44,254 nt of DNA from Acidobacteriota bacterium. Its GTDB lineage: Bacteria; Acidobacteriota; Terriglobia; Bryobacterales; Bryobacteraceae. The notes beneath the pieces are model-generated. The model made no database searches. It was not told the DNA's origin and saw only the letters and a program-made list of their open reading frames with translations. The stretch covers positions 1 to 44,254 of the forward strand of contig CANIVU010000074.1 of assembly GCA_947470805.1 (NCBI GenBank), written 5' to 3'. Below are positions 17,660 through 26,252 of the stretch, piece after piece; the stretch's first letter is position 1; every line of letters begins with the position of its first letter. Both the position numbers and the translations under genes were made by a program.

Positions 17660-18334
17660 ATGGTGGTTTTCAGTATGCCCTTAATGGGGATGCTGCTGGC
17701 GGCAAGTGTTTCGCCAGCCGTTGATTTCGCTGTCTATCGAGGCTTTTCCTTCGGCGGCAGTGTCGAGGCGTCCGCCAAAATCGCAGGCGCGAAAATGGCC
17801 AATGTGCGCACCCTGCACGAACGCCCCGCCCGCATCGAAGAGTTCGACTGGGAGTCCGGCGCTTACTCGCAAGTTGACGCCGTCCGCTTCGGCTCCGTTC
17901 GCGATGGCCTGCTGCGGTTCTACAACGGCCAGCTCTTCCAGATTGTCGTCACCTACGACCGCCAGCGCACCGAAGGCATGACCGCCAACGACATGATCGA
18001 ATCCATCTCGGCAACCTACGGTGCCGCCACCAGGCCCACCGCCGAAATCCCCCTGAAATCGATCTACGGCGAAGTCGCTCGCGTCCTTGCCCGCTGGGAA
18101 GATCCTAACTACAGCTACGACCTCGTCCGCACCGGCGACCAAACCAGCTTCGCCCTCATCATGCGTTCCAAAAAGCTCGACGCCCTCGCCACCGCCGCCA
18201 TCGACGCCGCCGAAAAGCTCGACATCAAAGAAGCCCCCGGCCGCGCCGATGCTCTCCAACGCAAGCTCGACGACGAATCCCGCCTCGCACTCGAGAAGGC
18301 CCGCGCCGCCAACAAATCGAGCTTCCGACCATGA
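17660..18334 (+). CDS. Unknown exported or membrane-anchored protein; first gene of a four-gene cassette
   Basis: 224 aa. The start has a strong Shine-Dalgarno (GGGGAGG, 5 nt before the ATG). Residues 1-20 are hydrophobic (MPLMGMLLAASVSPAV), consistent with a signal peptide or anchor. The middle (FYNGQLFQIVVTYDRQRTEGMTANDMIESISATYG) resembles a family of acidobacterial proteins of unknown function in which a predicted beta-alpha unit compares an input to a reference; I recall it only by pattern. The last 55 residues are a charged, Ala/Glu/Lys/Arg-rich helix that could form a coiled coil. The stop overlaps the start of the next gene as ATGA, so expression is coupled. Confidence 0.75.
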   Translation: MVVFSMPLMGMLLAASVSPAVDFAVYRGFSFGGSVEASAKIAGAKMANVRTLHERPARIEEFDWESGAYSQVDAVRFGSVRDGLLRFYNGQLFQIVVTYDRQRTEGMTANDMIESISATYGAATRPTAEIPLKSIYGEVARVLARWEDPNYSYDLVRTGDQTSFALIMRSKKLDALATAAIDAAEKLDIKEAPGRADALQRKLDDESRLALEKARAANKSSFRP

Positions 18335-18705
18335 GCATCGCCATCGGCACCATGATGCTCGCCCCCGGCACCGCGATGCCGTCGGACTGGACGGTCCAGT
18401 CCGATAAAGGCGACGACGGCTGGACCCGCGTCGCCCAATCGCTCGCCCCGCTCCTCCGGGAACACACCCTCGCCGCCACCGGTTGGACGTTCTCTTTCCG
18501 CGCCCCCGGCGTTGCCACCACGGCCTACGGCCTGAACGAGGCCACCATGTTCGCCACCGCCATGGGCCGCCTCGTCTCCGAAGTGCTGCGACAAGGCTGC
18601 AATACCGTCGAAATCGACAGCGTGACCAAGCATCGCTTCCTCGGCCTACCCTACCTCCGCATCTCCGGCCACGCCCGCGACCTCCACCACGAAGTACCCA
18701 AATGA
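18331..18705 (+). CDS. Unknown 124-aa protein, second gene of the cassette
   Basis: No domain recognised. The N-terminus (MSIAIGTMMLAPGTAMPSDW) is mildly hydrophobic but not a good signal peptide. The rest is a compact alpha/beta pattern: REHTLAATGWTFSFR, ATTAYGLNEATMFATAMGRLVSEVLRQGC, then a strand NTVEIDSV and a C-terminal RISGHARDLHHEV. Both ends overlap neighbouring genes by 4 bp (ATGA), the strongest evidence that it is real and co-translated. Cytosolic location is likely. Composition matches the neighbours. Confidence 0.65.
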   Translation: MSIAIGTMMLAPGTAMPSDWTVQSDKGDDGWTRVAQSLAPLLREHTLAATGWTFSFRAPGVATTAYGLNEATMFATAMGRLVSEVLRQGCNTVEIDSVTKHRFLGLPYLRISGHARDLHHEVPK

Positions 18706-19004
18706 CCGGAACCCCCAATCAGATTGAGTGGGCCGAACAAATTCGTCCCCGCGTCGATGCCGAATTCGCCCGCGTCGCCACCGCCTTTCGCGAAGTCGCC
18801 GCCCGCCAATCCGGCCAAGCCGCCAACGACACCCTCGCCCTTATCAAAATCGTCGAAGAAAAGCGCGACGAAGTCCTCGCCCACAACGACGCCGGCTACT
18901 ACATCCGCGACTGGCAGGAGCTCTCCGACCAGGTCCGCCGCCTCATCGGCGCCGATGCGCGCTTTACCGAAATCCGCGACAGAAGAAAATCCTATGCCCT
19001 TTGA
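18702..19004 (+). CDS. Unknown 100-aa helical protein, third gene of the cassette
   Basis: Starts at the ATG in the ATGA overlap at 18702. Predicted largely alpha-helical and charged. The opening TPNQIEWAEQIRPRVDAEF recalls the G(S/T)-KQ--WAE-IR motif I know from small proteins and domains of plasmid or phage origin with no assigned function, and the later GYYIRDWQELSDQ resembles the partner motif in the same proteins. That resemblance is from memory and unverified. The gene overlaps the GIY-YIG-like gene by 11 bp. No signal peptide, so presumed cytosolic. Confidence 0.65.
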   Translation: MTGTPNQIEWAEQIRPRVDAEFARVATAFREVAARQSGQAANDTLALIKIVEEKRDEVLAHNDAGYYIRDWQELSDQVRRLIGADARFTEIRDRRKSYAL

Positions 19005-19266
19005 CCCCGCGCTCCCGCGCACCTTCAACGCCATCTCCATTCGCGCCCACGCGCCCATGGCCTCCGGAGTCTACGGCCTCTCTAACGCCAGCTCCTGGCT
19101 CTTCATCGGCGAGACCGATAACATCCAGGAGTCGCTCCTCGAACACTTCCGCGCCGGCAGCGAACAGGCCACCGGCTTCTGCTTTGAAATGTGCTCCCCG
19201 GGCGGACGCGCCCGCCGCGAGGATCGTCTCGTCCAGGAATACGAACCCGGCGGCAATCGCCGCTAA
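18994..19266 (+). CDS. Degenerate GIY-YIG-like small protein, last gene of the cassette
   Basis: 90 aa. Residues 24-52 read like a GIY-YIG core: S-GVY-GLS, ten residues, then F-IG-ETDNI and a helix ending in EHF. GVY is at 25-27, FIG at 37-39, Asn43 follows. A Glu within REDRLVQEYEP (about 76) sits where the metal-binding Glu of the nuclease family would be. The catalytic Arg of the helix after YIG is replaced, by my alignment, by Ser47. Fold assignment is therefore plausible but nuclease activity is doubtful. The start overlaps the preceding gene by 11 bp. The next gene is 42 bp away and has its own -10-like box. Confidence 0.68.
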   Translation: MPFDPALPRTFNAISIRAHAPMASGVYGLSNASSWLFIGETDNIQESLLEHFRAGSEQATGFCFEMCSPGGRARREDRLVQEYEPGGNRR

Positions 19267-19308
19267 GGAATTTCGGGAACTTTTCCCCCGATCAACGTAT
19301 AACGGATT

Positions 19309-20097
19309 ATGGCCCTACGCCCAACCGTTCTACTTGCGCTCGCCGCCCTGTCCCTCTGCGCCCAGAAATCCTTCGAAGTCGCCACCATCAAGCCCAACGC
19401 CGAAAATGACCACCGAGTCATGTTCCGCATCCTCCCCGGCGGCGGTTTCTCCGCTACCGGCGCCAACCTGCGCATGCTCATCACGCAGGCCTACAACGTC
19501 AAGGATTTCCAAGTCACCGGCGGCCCCGGCTGGATGATCTCCGATCGCTTCGACGTCAACGCCAAGGCCGAAGCCACCACCGAACGCGTCTCCCCGGAAA
19601 CTTTCCGCCCCATGCTCCAGTCCCTCCTCGCCGAGCGCTTCCTGCTCAAATTCCACAAAGAAACCAAGGAAATGCCCGTCTACGCCCTCGTCGCCGGCAA
19701 AGGCCCGCACAAGATGAAGGCGGCGGAAACCCCCGCCGGCGGTGCGCCCCAACAGCGCGGGATGATGCGCATCGGCCGCGGCCAGGCCAACCTCCAGGGC
19801 GTCAACATGGCCGGCCTCGTCCAACTGCTCTCCCAGCAACTCGGCCGCCCCGTCATCGATAAAACCGGCATCGAAGGCGCCTTCGACGTCGAACTCCGCT
19901 GGACCCCCGAGCCGGGGCAGGGAGGCGGCCCCTTCGGCGGCGCCCCGCCACCCCCCGATGCCATCGCCCAGTCCGATACCAGCGGCCCGTCCATCTTCAC
20001 AGCCATCCAGGAACAGCTCGGCCTCAAGCTCGATTCCACCAAAGGCCCCGTCGAAATCATGATCATCGACAGCGCCACCAAGCCCACCGAAAACTAG
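19309..20097 (+). CDS. TIGR03435-family exported protein (Acidobacteria-specific)
   Basis: 262 aa. Signal peptide MALRPTVLLALAALSLCAQ, then the family opening KSFEVATIKPNAE, ITQAYNVKDFQVTGGPGWM, FDVNAKAE, RPMLQSLLAERFLLKFHKETKEMPVYALV and the closing VIDKTGIEGAFDVELRWTPE. This family is abundant in Acidobacteria (TIGR03435) and sometimes associated with BlaR1/M56-type sensors; no such gene is here. Its role is unknown; beta-rich, exported, possibly a substrate-sensing or envelope protein. A TATAAC box lies 5 nt before the ATG. Its stop is 4 bp before the receptor gene, suggesting a common operon. Confidence 0.95.
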   Translation: MALRPTVLLALAALSLCAQKSFEVATIKPNAENDHRVMFRILPGGGFSATGANLRMLITQAYNVKDFQVTGGPGWMISDRFDVNAKAEATTERVSPETFRPMLQSLLAERFLLKFHKETKEMPVYALVAGKGPHKMKAAETPAGGAPQQRGMMRIGRGQANLQGVNMAGLVQLLSQQLGRPVIDKTGIEGAFDVELRWTPEPGQGGGPFGGAPPPPDAIAQSDTSGPSIFTAIQEQLGLKLDSTKGPVEIMIIDSATKPTEN

Positions 20098-20101
20098 CCC
20101 C

Positions 20102-22924
20102 ATGTTGCGAGCAGTCTTCCTGCTGGCATCGGCGCTCGCGCTCGTCGCGGCGGAGCACCGCGGAACGGTCACGTTCGGCGGGCTCCCCGTGCCCGGCGCC
20201 ACCGTCACGGCCGAACGCCCCAGCCAGTCCCTCTCCACCATCACCGACGCGAACGGCGCCTACACCCTCGCCCTCCCCGATGGCCCCTGGACCCTCCGCG
20301 TCGACATGCAGCTCTTCACCCCGCAGCGCCGCGAAAGCAAGGATCCCGCCACCCCCATCACCTGGGAACTCGAAGTGGCCCCGCGCGAAAAGCCCGCCGC
20401 CGTCACCGTAACCAACAAAAGCCCCTTCGTAAAGCCCGAAGTCGCCGCCACCGCGCAAACAGCCAAGCCCCAATCCACCCCAGATCCCGAAGCCGCCCAA
20501 CGCGCCGCCGACGGCCAGCTCATCAACGGCAGCGTCAACAACGGCGCCGCCTCCCCCTTCGCCCAACTCCCCGCCTTCGGGAACTTCCGCCGCGGCCAGC
20601 GCTCCATGTACAACGGCAGCCTCGGCCTCCTCCTGAACCATTCCGCCTTCGACGCCCGGTCGTTTTCCGTCACCGGACAGGACACCCCCAAGCCCGACTA
20701 CAGCCGCGTCCAGGGCCTCTTCGCCTTCGGCGGCCCCATCAAAATTCCCAAGTGGCTCCCCCGCAACGGCCCCCAATTCACCGTCAACTATCAGTGGACC
20801 CGCAACACCAACGCCACCACCCAATCCGGCCTCGTCCCGACAGCCGCACAACGCGCCGGCACCTTCCCCATCGCCCCCCTCGATCCCCTGTCGAACACCC
20901 CCTTCCCCAACGCCCAAATCCCCGCCACCCGCATCTCCCCCCAAGCCCGAGCCCTGCTCACTCTCTTCCCGCAACCCAACTTCACCGGCAGCACCCGCTA
21001 CAACTTCCAAACCCCCATCGTCAGCGGCGTAAACCAGGACGACCTCCAAACCCGCGTCAATAAACAGCGCCGCAAAAACTACTTCTCCGGAACCTTCAAC
21101 TTCAACTCCACCCGCCTGTCGAACTCCAATCTCTACGGCTTCCTCGACACCGGCCGCGCCCTCGGCCTCAACACGTCGCTCGCCTACCGCCGCACCATCC
21201 ACGCCCGCTTCTTCGTCAACCTCTCCGCCACCTACAGCCGCCAGCGCGACGAACTGAATCCCTTCTTCGCCAACCGCCGCAACATCGCCGCCGAAGCCGG
21301 CATCACCGGCAACAATCAGGACCCCGCCAACTGGGGCCCGCCTGCGCTCACATTCGCCAGCGGCATCGCCCCGCTCTTCGACGCCCAGTCCTCACTGACC
21401 CGCAACCAGACCATGGCCTACAACGCCGACGCCTTCTACAACCGCGGCGGCCACAATCTCTCCTTCGGCGCCGTCCACCGCCGCCAGCAGTTCAACGTCC
21501 TCTCGCAACAGGACCCCCGCGGCAGCTTCGCCTTCAACGGAACCGCCGCCCGCAACGACGTCGCAGCGTTCCTCTTAGGCATCCCCGACACCAGCTCCAT
21601 CGCCTTCGGCAATGCCGACAAATACCTCCGCGCCACCATCACCGAAAGCTTCTTCAACGACGATTGGCGCGTCAACCCCGGCCTGACGTTCAACTACGGC
21701 GTTCGCTGGGAATACTGGACGCCCGCCACCGAAAAGTACGGCCGCCTCGTAAATGCCGGCGGCCCGCTCCAGCCCGACCGCAACAACATCGCTCCCCGCT
21801 TCGGCTTCTCCTGGCGCCCGCTCGTGGTCTCTTCCCTCGTCGTCCGCGGCGGCTACGGCATCTACTACGACACGTCCATCTATCAGCCCATCGCCATGCA
21901 AATGGCCCAACAAGCCCCGCTCTCAAAAAGTGTCCGCGTCGCCAACACCGCCGCCACGCCCCTCACCCTCGCCAACGGCTTCCCCGGCGGCGCCGCCTCC
22001 GCCCTCTTCGCCGCCGACCCCAATTTCCGCGCCGGCTACTCCCAAAACTGGCAACTCTCCCTCCAGCGCGATCTCCCTTGGGCCCTGCAAATCACCGCCT
22101 CCTACAACGGCATCAAGGGCACCCGCGCCCAACAACAGGTCCTCCCCAACACCTTCCCCAACGGGTCCATCGAACCCTCCGGCTACGCCTACCTCACCTC
22201 CAACGGCAACTCCATCCGCCACGCCGGCACCCTCCAAATGCGCCGCCGCCTCCGCGCCGGCCTCACCGCCCAGCTCTCCTACACATGGGCCAAATCCATC
22301 GATAATGCCGCTCTCGGCGGCCGCAACCAGGGCGGTCCCCTCGTCGCCCAAAACTGGCTCGACCTCCGCGCCGAACGCAGCCGCTCTCAATTCGATCAGC
22401 GCCATGTCATCACCGCCATGACCCAATACACCACCGGCATGGGCATGAAGGGCAGCGCCCTCGCCAACGGTTGGAAAGCCCGCGCCATCCGCGACTGGAC
22501 CTTGAGCACCCAGATCAACGCCGCCACCGGCCTCCCCCTATCCCCCATATTTCTAGCCGCCGTCCGCGGCACCGGCGTCACCGGCAGCCTCCGGCCAGAC
22601 TTTACCGGCGCCTCCCTCTACGATGCGCCCCCCGGCCTCTTCCTCAACCCCGCCGCCCTCGCCCCGCCCGCCCCCGGCCAGTGGGGCAACGCCGGCCGCA
22701 ACTCCATCAACGGCCCCAACCAGTTCGCCCTCGGCGCCTCCATGGGCCGCACCTTCCGAGGCACCGAGCGCTTCAGCCTCGACGTCCGTCTCGATGCCTC
22801 GAACGCTCTCAACTCCGTTCGCTTCCCAAACTGGAACACCGTCTACGGCAACGCCCAGTTCGGCCTCCCCACCACCGCCAGCCCCATGCGCACCATGCAG
22901 CTCTCCGTCAGGACGAGGTTCTAG
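20102..22924 (+). CDS. Oar-like TonB-dependent receptor, shorter paralogue
   Basis: 940 aa. A signal peptide (MLRAVFLLASALALVAAE) is followed by a CarboxypepD_reg-type domain (GTVTFGGLPVPGATVTAE through WTLRVDM, about residues 20-80), a short linker rich in Pro and Ala, a poorly conserved plug, and a barrel with typical repeats (FNYGVRWEYWTPATEKYG, APRFGFSWRP, RGGYGIYYD, QLSYTWAKSIDNA). It ends in QLSVRTRF with a terminal Phe. It is about 240 residues shorter than the receptor at 12323-15874. It starts 4 bp after the TIGR03435 gene and ends 2 bp before the VWFA gene. Composition is strongly C-rich on this strand. Confidence 0.93.
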   Translation: MLRAVFLLASALALVAAEHRGTVTFGGLPVPGATVTAERPSQSLSTITDANGAYTLALPDGPWTLRVDMQLFTPQRRESKDPATPITWELEVAPREKPAAVTVTNKSPFVKPEVAATAQTAKPQSTPDPEAAQRAADGQLINGSVNNGAASPFAQLPAFGNFRRGQRSMYNGSLGLLLNHSAFDARSFSVTGQDTPKPDYSRVQGLFAFGGPIKIPKWLPRNGPQFTVNYQWTRNTNATTQSGLVPTAAQRAGTFPIAPLDPLSNTPFPNAQIPATRISPQARALLTLFPQPNFTGSTRYNFQTPIVSGVNQDDLQTRVNKQRRKNYFSGTFNFNSTRLSNSNLYGFLDTGRALGLNTSLAYRRTIHARFFVNLSATYSRQRDELNPFFANRRNIAAEAGITGNNQDPANWGPPALTFASGIAPLFDAQSSLTRNQTMAYNADAFYNRGGHNLSFGAVHRRQQFNVLSQQDPRGSFAFNGTAARNDVAAFLLGIPDTSSIAFGNADKYLRATITESFFNDDWRVNPGLTFNYGVRWEYWTPATEKYGRLVNAGGPLQPDRNNIAPRFGFSWRPLVVSSLVVRGGYGIYYDTSIYQPIAMQMAQQAPLSKSVRVANTAATPLTLANGFPGGAASALFAADPNFRAGYSQNWQLSLQRDLPWALQITASYNGIKGTRAQQQVLPNTFPNGSIEPSGYAYLTSNGNSIRHAGTLQMRRRLRAGLTAQLSYTWAKSIDNAALGGRNQGGPLVAQNWLDLRAERSRSQFDQRHVITAMTQYTTGMGMKGSALANGWKARAIRDWTLSTQINAATGLPLSPIFLAAVRGTGVTGSLRPDFTGASLYDAPPGLFLNPAALAPPAPGQWGNAGRNSINGPNQFALGASMGRTFRGTERFSLDVRLDASNALNSVRFPNWNTVYGNAQFGLPTTASPMRTMQLSVRTRF

Positions 22925-22926
22925 AA

Positions 22927-24900
22927 ATGCGCCATCTCCTCTTCCTCCTCGCCCTCGCCGCCTACCCGCAGGCCACCTTCCAAACCACCTCCCAACTGGT
23001 CGTCGAAACCGTCTCCGTCAAGGACAAAGACGGCAACCCCATCACCGGCCTCACCGCGAAAGATTTCGCCATCACCGAAGACGGCGTCCCGCAAACCATC
23101 AAGTTCTTCGAGTTCCAAGAGCTGTCCGACGCGCCGCCAGCCCAGCCCACCAATCCCCGCATCGAACTCCTCCCCCGCCTCACCAAAACCCAAATCGCCC
23201 CCGAAACCCCCGGCGACTTCCGTTACCGCGACCGCCGCCTCCTGGCCCTCTACTTCGACATGACGGCCATGCCCCAGCCCGATCAGCTCCGCGCCCTCAA
23301 AGCCGCCAAAACCTTCGTCCAATCGCAGATGACAGGTGCCGATCTGATCGCCATCATGGCCTACACCAGCGGTGCCGTCCAGGTGCTCCAGGACTTCACC
23401 GGCGACCGCAACCGCGCCCTCTCCATCCTCGAAACCATGATCGTCGGCGAAGACGAAAACGCCCCGCAGGAAGCCGACACCGGCGCCGCTTTCGGCCAGA
23501 ACGACAGCGAATTCAACATCTTCTTCACCGACCGCCAACTCGCCGCCCTCCAAACCGCCGCCACCATGCTCGGCCGCCTGCAGGAGAAGAAATCCCTCGT
23601 CTACTTCGCCAGCGGCCTCCGCCTCAATGGCACCAACAACCAGGCCCAACTGGCAGCGACGATCAACGCCGCCATCCGCTCCGGCGTCTCCTTCTGGCCC
23701 GTCGACGCCCGCGGCCTCATGGCCCAAGCCCCGCTCGGCGATGCGACCCGAGGCTCCGTCGGCGGCATCGGCATGTACACCGGCGCCGCCGCCAACGCCG
23801 TCACCGCAAATCTGCAACGTTCCCAAGACACCCTCTGGACCCTAGCCGCCGACACCGGCGGCAAAGCCCTGCTCGACTCCAACGACCTCGCCCGCGGCAT
23901 CACCCAAGCCCAGCGCGCCATCACCAGCTACTACCTCCTCGGCTACTACACCACCAACCCCAACGCCGACGGCAAATTCCGCAAAATCAAAATCGCGCTC
24001 ACCAACGGCCAATCCGCCACGCTCGACTACCGCCAGGGCTACTACGCCGGCAAGGACTACAGTAAGTTCAACAACGCCGACAAAGAGCGCCAACTCGAAG
24101 ACGCCCTCCTCCAACCGGACCCCGTCACCGACGTGACAATCGCCATGGAAATCGGCTACTTCCAGCTCAACCGCGCCGAGTACTTCGTCCCCATCGCCGT
24201 CAAAATCCCAGCCCGCGAACTCGGCAACGCCCGCGTCGATTTCATCGGTGAAGTGAAGGACGAATTCGGCATAACAGTCTCCAACGTCCGCGACAAAGTA
24301 GACATCAAACGCGGCACCACCAACCGCCCCATCGAATACGACTCCGGCTTCACCCTCTTACCCGGCAAATACAAAATCAAATTCCTCGCCCGCGACGCCG
24401 AATCCGGCCGAATGGGCACCTTCGCCACCGAATTCGTCATCCCCAACCTGAACAAGGAAGAGAAGCGAATCCCCCTGAGCAGCGTCGTCCTAAGCAGCCA
24501 GCGCATCGATCTGAAAGACGCCATCTACACCGTCGGCAAAGACAAAAGTCAATTCAGCCCCTTAGTCCAGGACGGCATGAAACTAATCCCGTCCGTAACC
24601 CGCGTGTTCAGCAAACAAAAGGACATGTACGTCTATCTGCAAGCCTACCAGCAAGGGACAGACGAGTTACAGCCACTAACCGCCTACATAACTTTCTACA
24701 AGGAAGAATCGAAAGCCTTCGAAACCACCCCAATAACCATCACCGAAGCCCAACCCAACCGCCTCCGCACGATGCCCATCAAATTCCAAATCCCGCTCGA
24801 AAAACTGAGCCCCGGCGAGTACACCTGCCAAGTCACCGTCCTCGACGCGACCCGCAAGAAGGCCGCCTTCTGGCGCGCCCCCCTCTTCCTCATCCCATAA
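22927..24900 (+). CDS. VWFA-related Acidobacterial-domain protein, exported
   Basis: 657 aa. The ATG at 22927, 2 bp after the receptor's stop, begins the signal peptide MRHLLFLLALAAYPQ. The start fits the TIGR03436-type layout: an N-terminal Ig-like strand region (VETVSVKDKDGNPITGLTAKDFAITEDGVPQTIKFFEFQ), then a von Willebrand A-like domain from about residue 105 (LLALYFDMTAMPQPDQLRALKAAKTF, SLVYFASGLRLNG, FWPVDARGLMAQAP). The metal-binding DxSxS reads DMTAM, so metal binding may be lost. The C-terminal 250 residues are beta-rich. An in-frame upstream extension overlapping the receptor gene is rejected. It probably binds proteins in the envelope; its ligand is unknown. Confidence 0.93.
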   Translation: MRHLLFLLALAAYPQATFQTTSQLVVETVSVKDKDGNPITGLTAKDFAITEDGVPQTIKFFEFQELSDAPPAQPTNPRIELLPRLTKTQIAPETPGDFRYRDRRLLALYFDMTAMPQPDQLRALKAAKTFVQSQMTGADLIAIMAYTSGAVQVLQDFTGDRNRALSILETMIVGEDENAPQEADTGAAFGQNDSEFNIFFTDRQLAALQTAATMLGRLQEKKSLVYFASGLRLNGTNNQAQLAATINAAIRSGVSFWPVDARGLMAQAPLGDATRGSVGGIGMYTGAAANAVTANLQRSQDTLWTLAADTGGKALLDSNDLARGITQAQRAITSYYLLGYYTTNPNADGKFRKIKIALTNGQSATLDYRQGYYAGKDYSKFNNADKERQLEDALLQPDPVTDVTIAMEIGYFQLNRAEYFVPIAVKIPARELGNARVDFIGEVKDEFGITVSNVRDKVDIKRGTTNRPIEYDSGFTLLPGKYKIKFLARDAESGRMGTFATEFVIPNLNKEEKRIPLSSVVLSSQRIDLKDAIYTVGKDKSQFSPLVQDGMKLIPSVTRVFSKQKDMYVYLQAYQQGTDELQPLTAYITFYKEESKAFETTPITITEAQPNRLRTMPIKFQIPLEKLSPGEYTCQVTVLDATRKKAAFWRAPLFLIP

Positions 24901-24952
24901 AACAAACGCAATATTATGGTGTCAGACACCTCATTTTTTTCCGTAAAACGTT
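24899..24952 (+). repeat. 54-bp dispersed element, copy 1 (REP-like, with terminator shape)
   Basis: Matches 31946-31999 over 54 bp with three mismatches, in the same orientation. It contains the perfect palindrome GGTGTC-A-GACACC followed by TCA and seven T. At this position, immediately after the VWFA stop codon, it reads as an intrinsic terminator. The REP-like reading is from the palindrome; the terminator reading is from the T-tract. Confidence 0.75.
24918..24940 (+). terminator. Intrinsic terminator formed by the 54-bp element
   Basis: Stem GGTGTC/GACACC with one loop base (in practice a shorter stem with a larger loop), then TCA and TTTTTTT, placed 18 bp after the stop of the VWFA-related gene. 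It would end the 19309-24900 operon. Confidence 0.6.
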
Positions 24953-24954
24953 TT

Positions 24955-26202
24955 CTAACGTAGTTTCCGAATCAACAACGCCGCCCGCTTCGCCTGCCGC
25001 GGCAAACTCTCCACATCCACCGACTCTCCCGGCGCATGCGCCCCCGTCCCAATCGCCCCCAACCCCGACAACGAATCCACAAACGGCGCAATAAACGAAA
25101 TATCCCCCGCCCCCCGCATCATCGGGTCCAACTCGCCCACCTCCGCCAGCCCCGCCTCCCGCGCCGCCTCGTTCATCAATCGCAACAACCCCTTATTCCC
25201 CGCCGTCGGCGCCATCGGCGGATACCCCTCTTCAAACGTCAACTCCGCCCGCGTCCCCGGCAAATTCTTCGCCGCAATCGCATACATCCGGTCCTTAATC
25301 CGCGCCACCTGCTCCGGCGCCAACGCCCGGATCTCCCCCTTCGCCAGCGCCTCCCCCGGAATAATATTGTCCTTCCCGTTCACCGTCGCCGCCCCGCCCT
25401 GCGCCACCTGCAGATTCGTCCCGCCCAGCAGCAGCCCCACATTAAACGTCATATTCGGCTCCCGCAGCGTCGACTGAAACTCGTGCAAAATCCGGCTCAT
25501 CTCATACACCGCCCCATACCCCATCGTCTCGTTGAAAATCCCCCCCGAATGCCCCGTCTTCCCAAACGTTTTCAACTGCCACCCCGTAAACCCGCGCCGC
25601 GCCGTCGACACCATGTCCTGCGACACATTCCGAATCCCCGTCTCAAAACAAAGCGCCGCCTTCGCCGCCTTTCCCGCTAACACCAGGTCCGCCCGCGCCT
25701 CGGGCAACGTCCCCGGCGCCTCTTCGTCCCCCGTCAAAAACACCGTAATCGCCCGCCCCTCCAACTCCCCCGCCGCCTGCAGCGCCTTCAGTGCCGACAG
25801 CATCACCACCAGCCCGCCCTTCATGTCCGATGTCCCCGGCCCCACCGCCGTCCGCCCCCGCCGCTCCCACTTCTGAAACGGGCTCGACGGCTCAAACACC
25901 GTGTCCATATGGCCAATCAGCAACACCGGCTTGCCCGGCCCCTTCCGCTCGGCCACCAAATGCCCGCCCCGTCCCAACGCGTCCATCGGAATCATCCGCG
26001 TCGCAAACCCCAGCCCGCGCAACTCCGCCTCCATCAACCCCGCCACCGCCTTCACCCCCGCCGGGTTGAACGTGCCGGAATTCATATTCACCAACCGTTC
26101 CAACAACGCTAGCGAATCCGCCGCCCCCGCATCCACCGCCTGCAAAACCGCCGTCTGTGCCGACAACGTCACAATCGCGAAAAACCCCAATAAAAGCCGC
26201 AT
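24955..26202 (-). CDS. Exported M20-family metallopeptidase (glutamate-carboxypeptidase-like)
   Basis: 415 aa with signal peptide MRLLLGFFAIVTLSAQ. The di-zinc site is complete: LIGHMDTVF (His), GTSDMKGG (bridging Asp), LTGDEEAPGT (catalytic Glu and ligand Glu), CFETG and GTGAHAPGESV (His). The lid domain follows GKTGHSGG. It hydrolyses a peptide or N-acyl amino acid in the periplasm; the ranking among M20 substrates is not readable. The start at 26202 is preferred over an in-frame GTG at 26220 because a TATCCT box lies between them, 6 nt before the ATG. It diverges from the mannonate-dehydratase-like gene. Confidence 0.94.
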   Translation of the reverse strand: MRLLLGFFAIVTLSAQTAVLQAVDAGAADSLALLERLVNMNSGTFNPAGVKAVAGLMEAELRGLGFATRMIPMDALGRGGHLVAERKGPGKPVLLIGHMDTVFEPSSPFQKWERRGRTAVGPGTSDMKGGLVVMLSALKALQAAGELEGRAITVFLTGDEEAPGTLPEARADLVLAGKAAKAALCFETGIRNVSQDMVSTARRGFTGWQLKTFGKTGHSGGIFNETMGYGAVYEMSRILHEFQSTLREPNMTFNVGLLLGGTNLQVAQGGAATVNGKDNIIPGEALAKGEIRALAPEQVARIKDRMYAIAAKNLPGTRAELTFEEGYPPMAPTAGNKGLLRLMNEAAREAGLAEVGELDPMMRGAGDISFIAPFVDSLSGLGAIGTGAHAPGESVDVESLPRQAKRAALLIRKLR

Positions 26203-26208
26203 CTCCGC

Positions 26209-26214
26209 AGGATA
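26209..26214 (-). promoter_or_regulatory. -10-like TATCCT box for the M20 peptidase gene
   Basis: TATCCT on the minus strand, 6 nt before the ATG at 26202. Its divergent partner TAGGAT lies 25 bp further on the plus strand. Confidence 0.35.
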
Positions 26215-26239
26215 GCGCACACACCCGCCAGGGATTTGA

Positions 26240-26245
26240 TAGGAT
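26240..26245 (+). promoter_or_regulatory. -10-like TAGGAT box for the mannonate-dehydratase-like gene
   Basis: TAGGAT then seven nt and ATG at 26253. The same AGGAT could also serve as a weak Shine-Dalgarno, so promoter or ribosome-binding function cannot be separated here. Confidence 0.3.
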
Positions 26246-26252
26246 GCCCCCC

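Noticed and set aside
22471-22926. N-terminal extension of the VWFA gene into the receptor gene
   Set aside because: The extension translates as Arg/Pro/His-rich noise; the ATG at 22927 starts a proper signal peptide.
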